Of a stretch of 30,394 nt of DNA, positions 25,775-30,394 are shown piece by piece (within the stretch, counting starts at the first letter, position 1; each line of letters starts with the position of its first letter). Under the pieces are notes generated by a model, which made no database searches, was not told the origin of the DNA, and worked only from the letters and a program-made list of their open reading frames with translations. Source of the DNA: JBCFBK01 sp050173895 (GTDB lineage: Bacteria; Bacteroidota; Bacteroidia; Bacteroidales; Prolixibacteraceae); the NCBI GenBank assembly GCA_050173895.1, contig JBFXKJ010000022.1, forward strand, positions 1 through 30,394. The letters run 5' to 3'. A program made the position numbers and the translations under genes.

Positions 25775-25807
25775 CAAATTTAATGTAAACGTTTTCATTT
25801 TCCTCAA
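25775..25807 (-). promoter_or_regulatory. Predicted promoter of the GH2-led enzyme operon
   Basis: On the minus strand TTG (25807-25805) and TAAATTTG (25782-25775) are 22 bp apart. The second is an exact TAnnTTTG -7 element; the spacing is slightly long. Start of transcription would fall near 25767, about 50 nt before the GH2 ATG. The operator at 25783-25798 lies between the two boxes. Confidence 0.55.
25783..25798. promoter_or_regulatory. LacI-type operator palindrome (site C)
   Basis: ATGTAAACGTTTTCAT is a 16-bp near-perfect palindrome around CG with one mismatched pair. It differs from site A at 5562 by only two bases. It occupies the spacer of the predicted GH2 promoter, a place where a bound regulator would block polymerase. 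Confidence 0.65.
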
Positions 25808-25860
25808 AACATCGGAAAAAATTCAGAATATATCTTAAAAAAAATCAAACCGATATCTGC

Positions 25861-25876
25861 AAGTAAACGTTTACGC
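25861..25876. promoter_or_regulatory. LacI-type operator palindrome (site D)
   Basis: The core GTAAACGTTTAC (25863-25874) is a perfect 12-bp palindrome with the same central AACGTT as site C. It lies 78 bp upstream of site C and just beyond the susD terminator. Two sites at this spacing may bind one regulator cooperatively. Confidence 0.65.
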
Positions 25877-25883
25877 CCTTCAG

Positions 25884-25918
25884 AAAAAGGACGGATTGGA
25901 TCGCTCCATCCGTCCTTT
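25884..25918 (-). terminator. Rho-independent terminator after susD
   Basis: Arms AAAGGACGGAT (25886-25896) and ATCCGTCCTTT (25908-25918) pair over 11 bp. The stem extends by GGA/TCC with one bulged T to a TCGC tetraloop. On the minus strand the stem is followed by a run of five T. It starts 6 nt after the SusD stop codon. This separates the susCD transcript from the enzyme operon, which has its own promoter. Confidence 0.85.
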
Positions 25919-25923
25919 GCTGT

Positions 25924-27501
25924 CTAATCTGAAACGTTATCCGGGTTTTGTTCCAGAGCCGGATTCGAATCCAGATCGTAGGTCGGTATCTTCCACAAAA
26001 AGGTCTTTTTAGGAACGAATTCCAGTTTGGCATCCTTATACATGTAAATCCCTTTCTGCAGGGAGTGCTGCCATTCTTCCCTGACTTTTGCGCCGAGGCG
26101 GCCCGTGCGGAGCGCATCGAAATAGAGTTGGGACTCCCCGATAAATTCCCATCCCCTTTCGCGGTAAATATAATCATCCAGTTGCTGCGCGGTTGCTCCC
26201 GACGGGATATCATCCAGTCCTGCACGGTCGCGAACGGCATTGATCTTATTCAGCGCATCGGAAGTGGCTCCGTTCAACTGGTTTTCAGCCTCGGCATAAT
26301 TGAGCAGCACATCCGAATAGCGCATTACGTACAGATTGGCCTGTGGCATCTTCAGTGAGGCTGATTCGGGTGTACGGTCATAAAATTTAATGTTGCCAGG
26401 CGAAGCCGTGTTCCATCCTTTTGATCCGGGATAAAAGCCGTTGTCTTCGGGCACAAAGACCAGTTCGCCGGTCACCACACCGTTCGAGGTCCGGTTAAAA
26501 CGGTCCAGGAAGGTTCCTTCTTTCCGTTCATCCTGATCACTGAAAGATAAATAAGCAGGAATGGTTGGTCCGTATCTCCGGTACATATAGCAGCCAATGC
26601 TGGCTTCGGTGATGTTGACGCCAAACATGACATGCAGGTTGTTGTATTCGCCGCTCAGCGCCCCATACTGGATCTCAAAGATTGATTCCTTTCCGTTCTT
26701 ATTGCCGGTGTTCCACCAGAACCAGAGATTTTTGAAATCAGGTTCCAGTTGGTACTCGCCCGATTGGATCACCTTCCCGCTGTACAGTTTAGCCTTCTCA
26801 AAGAAGCTGTCGTCTCCTTCCATGCTGCCGCGGGTCAGGTAAACTTCTCCGAGGAAAGCCTGGGCAGCGCCTTTGGCAGGCCGCCATTTGTCGCCGGCCG
26901 CGTAGGCCGATTTCAGCGGCAGGTTCGCTTCGGCAAACTCCAGGTCGGCAATGATGTGGGCATAGGTTTCTTCAACTGTCTTCCGGGGTATTTCCAGACC
27001 TTCTTTTGAAGCCGTATAGGATTCGGGGATAGGCAAACCGCCGAAAAGCCTGACCAGGTTGTAATTGGCCATTGCCCGCAAAAAGCGGACTTCTGCAAAA
27101 TACCGGTTCTTCAGGCTTTCATCCATTTCAACGTTCGCACCGCGTCCGAGCACAATGTTGGCCCGGTTGATGACCGTGAATGCCCGCGGCCAGTCGTTCG
27201 AAAATGTCCGGGAAGGATTGTTCACATCATACCAGGCATTCCACAAATGAACGTCGTCTTTGGCATAGGCCGGCGATCCGAACTCGGTGAGCACCTCCAG
27301 GTACATGTGATGCTTGTAGTTGGCACCTCCGTAGGCCGTCTGAAATGCATCGTAGACGCTGACCACTGCCATTTGCAGTTCCTCTTCGTTTTGATAAAAG
27401 GTACCGGGAGCCAAAAAGGTATAGGGTTCTTCGGTTAAATCCGTACACTGGCTGAAGAACGGAACAGCCACCGCAAGAAAAAGATATTTGATAAATTTCA
27501 T
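25924..27501 (-). CDS. SusD/RagB-family outer-membrane glycan-binding lipoprotein
   Basis: 525 residues. The signal (YLFLAVAVPFFSQC) ends in a lipobox with C19. The N-terminal region shows DLTEEPYTFLAPGTFYQNEEEL and the helical repeats typical of SusD (RYFAEVRFLRAMANYNLVRLFGGLPIP at about 133-159, shown here by its start and end). The C-terminal RagB/SusD part includes YVMRYSDVLLNYAEAENQL and RERGWEFIGESQLYFDALRTG. SusD proteins bind glycan at the cell surface and close over the SusC barrel. It starts 18 nt after the SusC stop codon. Substrate cannot be deduced from sequence, but its enzymes downstream suggest a complex plant side-chain oligosaccharide. Confidence 0.96.
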   Translation of the reverse strand: MKFIKYLFLAVAVPFFSQCTDLTEEPYTFLAPGTFYQNEEELQMAVVSVYDAFQTAYGGANYKHHMYLEVLTEFGSPAYAKDDVHLWNAWYDVNNPSRTFSNDWPRAFTVINRANIVLGRGANVEMDESLKNRYFAEVRFLRAMANYNLVRLFGGLPIPESYTASKEGLEIPRKTVEETYAHIIADLEFAEANLPLKSAYAAGDKWRPAKGAAQAFLGEVYLTRGSMEGDDSFFEKAKLYSGKVIQSGEYQLEPDFKNLWFWWNTGNKNGKESIFEIQYGALSGEYNNLHVMFGVNITEASIGCYMYRRYGPTIPAYLSFSDQDERKEGTFLDRFNRTSNGVVTGELVFVPEDNGFYPGSKGWNTASPGNIKFYDRTPESASLKMPQANLYVMRYSDVLLNYAEAENQLNGATSDALNKINAVRDRAGLDDIPSGATAQQLDDYIYRERGWEFIGESQLYFDALRTGRLGAKVREEWQHSLQKGIYMYKDAKLEFVPKKTFLWKIPTYDLDSNPALEQNPDNVSD

Positions 27502-27519
27502 TGTCTTAGGTTTTTCAGG

Positions 27520-30394
27520 TTAGAATTTCGCGTTGATACCAAAGATGAGCGTTTTTGCCCAGGGATAAGTGGTGTCGCCATTTTCAGGGTTATACCCCCG
27601 GTGGTTGGCAAAGCTGATATAGTTCTGGGCATTGACGTACACGGTCAGTTGTTTGATCCAGTTCACATTCCGGATGGATGAAGAAAAGTCGTAGCCCAGC
27701 CTGATGTTTTTCACAATGAAATAGCTCCAGTTGGCGCTGGTCCGGTCAGAAAAGTAAACATCTTTCGCACCTGCTCTGGGGAAGGTCCCGTTGGGATTGC
27801 TTTCACTCCACATCCGCTCATACGCATATTTCGAAGGCTGATAATTCTGGTTCAGGATCTGGTTCTCGCCATACATCAGGTAGCTGTCGGTCGAAGATGC
27901 ATAGCCGATCGAGATCGAGGTGCTGCCAAACGCGCTGTTGTCGATACCGGCTACCGTGGCATAATCGTGTGCGCCCTGTCCGTAAATGTCGAGGCTCAGT
28001 TTTTTATAGGCCAGGTTGGTCGACAGTCCGTAGAAGAATTTGGGCTCCGGCGATCCGATGCAAATGTAGTCGTCTGTTCCGATTGAGCTGTTACCTGAGT
28101 GGTCCACATACATTTCTTCACCGAGCTTGGCCGTTGAACGAATGGTACGGTATTCCGCCAGTTGCTCCTCGGTCCGTATAATGCCGGCCGACTCGCGGGT
28201 ATAAACCGCATTGACAGGTTTTCCGATTTCAAGGAACCGCGCATATCCGTTCGACGATGTACCCAGGGTGATCTTTTCCACGTCACCGTATAACTCGGTG
28301 ATCTTGTTTTTGTTTACGGACACATTGCCGCCAACCGACCATTTGAAATCGCGGTCAAAAACCTGCGCCCGCACGGATGCTTCGATACCTTTGTTACTGA
28401 CTTCACCGATATTATCCAGGATACTTGAATAGCCGGAAGTTGTCGGAATGGGGACACTGTATAACAGGTCGTTGGTGGTACGCTGGTAATAGTCGACCGT
28501 CACATCCAGCTTATTCCACAGGCCAAGGTCCACTCCCGCATCATACTGTGTGGTTCGTTCCCAACGCAGGTCGGGATTCCCGATCGACTCGGTAAAGCCC
28601 TGCAGCAAGGTATTGGCATAGACATAATAAACGGAAGTAAGCTTCGGCATGGAAGCGTAATTGGCGATTTCCTGGTTACCGGTCACCCCAAAACTGGCTC
28701 TCAGCTTCAGGTTGGATACGACCGGATTATCTTTCAGGAACGACTCCTGGTCAATCTTCCAGCCCAATCCAAGGGAGGGAAAGAAGCCCCATTTGTTATT
28801 TTCTCCAAAGCGGGAGGAACCGTCATAGCGTCCTGTCGCTGTGATCATGTATTTGTCATTATAAGAATACGATGCCCTTGCGGTCCAGGAGATCAGCTTA
28901 TTGCCATATTTAGTGGAGCTGTAGCGCACACTCTCCCGGTTGGCCAGGGTCATGTCACGGGCCCCTGTTGCGTCATTTTCAAATCCTGAGCCGTCGATCG
29001 ACATCGACTCGTACTCATAGTCCTGCCAGGAATAGACCCCGGTCACAGCCAGCCGGTGAATGTCGTTCCAGACATTCGAATAGGTAAGGATATTCTCGGT
29101 CAGTTTGGAAGTCATTTTCGCGGATGATTGCCCGCCAAGACCTTTGCCCCCCGAGCTCAGTCCGCCCGACGATTTTGATGTTTCATAATTGTATCCCTTC
29201 GTGTCGGAAATATCGACGCCGAAATTTGTTTTGAACTTCAGGTTTTTATGAATGGTGAATTCGGCAAAAACGTCTCCCAGCACCCTGTTCCGGACTGTTT
29301 CGTCGGTCACTTCGCTGGCGTCGGCCACCGGATTCCATTTTCCTTCGATATAGGAATCGTGCTGCGGATCCAGGAAAGAGTAATACCAGGAGCCGTCTTC
29401 ATTTTTGACCGGCATGGTTGGCCAGCCGAAACGGAACAGATTACCGGTTGGATTATCCCGGACGTTCTGCGTCGCACTGCTGTACTGAAAGTGGGTGCCC
29501 ACGGTCAGCCAGTTGCGGAATTCGTGGCTCAGGTTGGTCCGCATGGTGTATTTGTCAAAACCCGAGGCCGGGAGTAATCCGGTTTGCGAAAAGATGCCTC
29601 CCGAGAGCATATAATTTGTCCGGTCGTTACCGCCGTCAAAGGTGATGGTATGTTCCTGGATCGCTGCCTGGTCGCGAATAATGGCGTCCTGCCAGTCTGT
29701 GTCATAGCCAGGAGCGGCACTGGAGGTAGAATAAACCGGTTTCCCTTTCGAATAGGTGTATGCCTCATTCACAAAGCTGATAAACTCATCCCGTCCAAGC
29801 ATGTCAACCAGGCGTTCGGGTGTCTGAATGCCATAGTAGGAATTCACTGAAAGATCATTTTTGCCCTTTTTCCCTTTTTTGGTGGTGATGATGACTACGC
29901 CATTGGCTCCGCGCGATCCGTAAATAGCCGAGGATGAAGCATCTTTCAGGATTTCCATCGATTCAATGTCGCTCGGATTGATATCGTTCAGATCGGCATT
30001 CATCAAGGGGAAACCGTCAACCACGTATAACGGGTCGTTCTTTGCATTGATGGAGCCGCTTCCCCGGATACGCAGGGTTGGTGACGATCCGGGCGCATTG
30101 TTGGTGAGGACAGCCACACCGGATGCCCTGCCCTGTAAAGCCTGGATCGGGTTTGAGACCGATACGGTCGAAAGGTCACCTGCCTTCACCTGGGTGATTG
30201 CACCGGTCAAATCGCTTTTCTTCATGGTACCGTAGCCGACCGCCACCACTTCCTCGATACCGATCGTCTCTTCAAGCATTCTGACATTGACCACACTCTG
30301 TCCCTCGAAACGCACCTCCTGGCTCACCAGCCCCACAAACGAAAAGACCAATACAGAACCTTTGGTGACATTGCTGAGTGTATAGGACCCGTCA
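27520..30394 (-). CDS. SusC-like TonB-dependent receptor, 5' end beyond the right edge
   Basis: The frame is open to the last base of the window. Fifteen further codons (DGSYTLSNVTKGSVL) precede the first possible internal start and belong to the carboxypeptidase-regulatory-like domain, so the gene is truncated by the window, not by mutation. The plug starts at EEVVAVGYGTMKKSDLTGA, followed by LRIRGSGSINAKNDPLYVVDGFPL and SSSAIYGSRGANGVVIITTK. The barrel ends with TLIFGINAKF. With the SusD encoded 18 nt downstream it forms a pair for TonB-powered oligosaccharide import. Whether it carries an STN domain cannot be seen. Confidence 0.95.
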   Translation of the reverse strand, partial: DGSYTLSNVTKGSVLVFSFVGLVSQEVRFEGQSVVNVRMLEETIGIEEVVAVGYGTMKKSDLTGAITQVKAGDLSTVSVSNPIQALQGRASGVAVLTNNAPGSSPTLRIRGSGSINAKNDPLYVVDGFPLMNADLNDINPSDIESMEILKDASSSAIYGSRGANGVVIITTKKGKKGKNDLSVNSYYGIQTPERLVDMLGRDEFISFVNEAYTYSKGKPVYSTSSAAPGYDTDWQDAIIRDQAAIQEHTITFDGGNDRTNYMLSGGIFSQTGLLPASGFDKYTMRTNLSHEFRNWLTVGTHFQYSSATQNVRDNPTGNLFRFGWPTMPVKNEDGSWYYSFLDPQHDSYIEGKWNPVADASEVTDETVRNRVLGDVFAEFTIHKNLKFKTNFGVDISDTKGYNYETSKSSGGLSSGGKGLGGQSSAKMTSKLTENILTYSNVWNDIHRLAVTGVYSWQDYEYESMSIDGSGFENDATGARDMTLANRESVRYSSTKYGNKLISWTARASYSYNDKYMITATGRYDGSSRFGENNKWGFFPSLGLGWKIDQESFLKDNPVVSNLKLRASFGVTGNQEIANYASMPKLTSVYYVYANTLLQGFTESIGNPDLRWERTTQYDAGVDLGLWNKLDVTVDYYQRTTNDLLYSVPIPTTSGYSSILDNIGEVSNKGIEASVRAQVFDRDFKWSVGGNVSVNKNKITELYGDVEKITLGTSSNGYARFLEIGKPVNAVYTRESAGIIRTEEQLAEYRTIRSTAKLGEEMYVDHSGNSSIGTDDYICIGSPEPKFFYGLSTNLAYKKLSLDIYGQGAHDYATVAGIDNSAFGSTSISIGYASSTDSYLMYGENQILNQNYQPSKYAYERMWSESNPNGTFPRAGAKDVYFSDRTSANWSYFIVKNIRLGYDFSSSIRNVNWIKQLTVYVNAQNYISFANHRGYNPENGDTTYPWAKTLIFGINAKF

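Noticed and set aside
1..30394. Horizontal transfer boundary or mobile element
   Set aside because: No integrase, transposase, tRNA or terminal inverted repeats were seen, and gene orientation and style are uniform across the window.

Overview
This window is the interior of a large polysaccharide utilization locus (PUL) from a member of the Bacteroidota. The evidence is two SusC/SusD-type outer-membrane pairs (both cut by the window edges), an ECF sigma/FecR anti-sigma pair, signal-peptide-bearing glycoside hydrolases, and promoters that fit the Bacteroidota -33/-7 pattern (TTG ... TAnnTTTG). All real genes lie on the minus strand, so transcription runs from high to low coordinates. I cannot name the genus. 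I see no tRNA, rRNA, CRISPR array, integrase or transposase.

Layout in transcription order. (1) 30394-25924: SusC (5' end off the window) and SusD, closed by a strong hairpin terminator. (2) 25717-18140: after a promoter with operator-like palindromes come three exported glycosidases, GH2, a GH141-like beta-helix enzyme and a GH138-like enzyme. (3) 18118-14543: a possible 27-codon ORF, two uroporphyrinogen-decarboxylase-superfamily proteins carrying the His-x-Cys...Cys zinc site of corrinoid-linked methyltransferases, and an ExuT-like MFS transporter. (4) 14496-5735: a GH95 enzyme, a GH31 alpha-xylosidase with no signal peptide, a third UroD-like protein whose predicted zinc ligands are His/Asp/Asp, a Gfo/Idh/MocA oxidoreductase and a sodium:solute symporter. 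(5) 5522-1: after a second operator-bearing promoter come an ECF sigma factor, a FecR anti-sigma factor, an STN-domain SusC receptor and the first 36 codons of its SusD partner.

Working model (inference). The five glycosidase families match the linkages of rhamnogalacturonan-II (RG-II) side chain A: GH95 for alpha-L-galactose, GH2 for a beta-uronic acid, GH31 for (2-O-methyl-)alpha-xylose, GH141 for alpha-L-fucose and GH138 for alpha-galacturonic acid. GH31 is the only one predicted to be cytoplasmic, and it sits beside a symporter, an oxidoreductase and a methyltransferase-like protein. This suggests import of a methyl-xylose-containing oligosaccharide, cleavage inside the cell, and possibly removal of the O-methyl group by the UroD/MtaA-like proteins. 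Coupling corrinoid-type O-demethylation to a PUL is the most novel possibility here. The main rival substrate is a fucosylated or uronic-acid-bearing xyloglucan.

Regulation appears layered. LacI-type palindromes around a central CG (half-site ATGTAA) lie in both large promoter gaps, each beside or within a predicted housekeeping promoter. One of these promoters drives the sigma/anti-sigma genes, which should in turn respond to the STN-type SusC.
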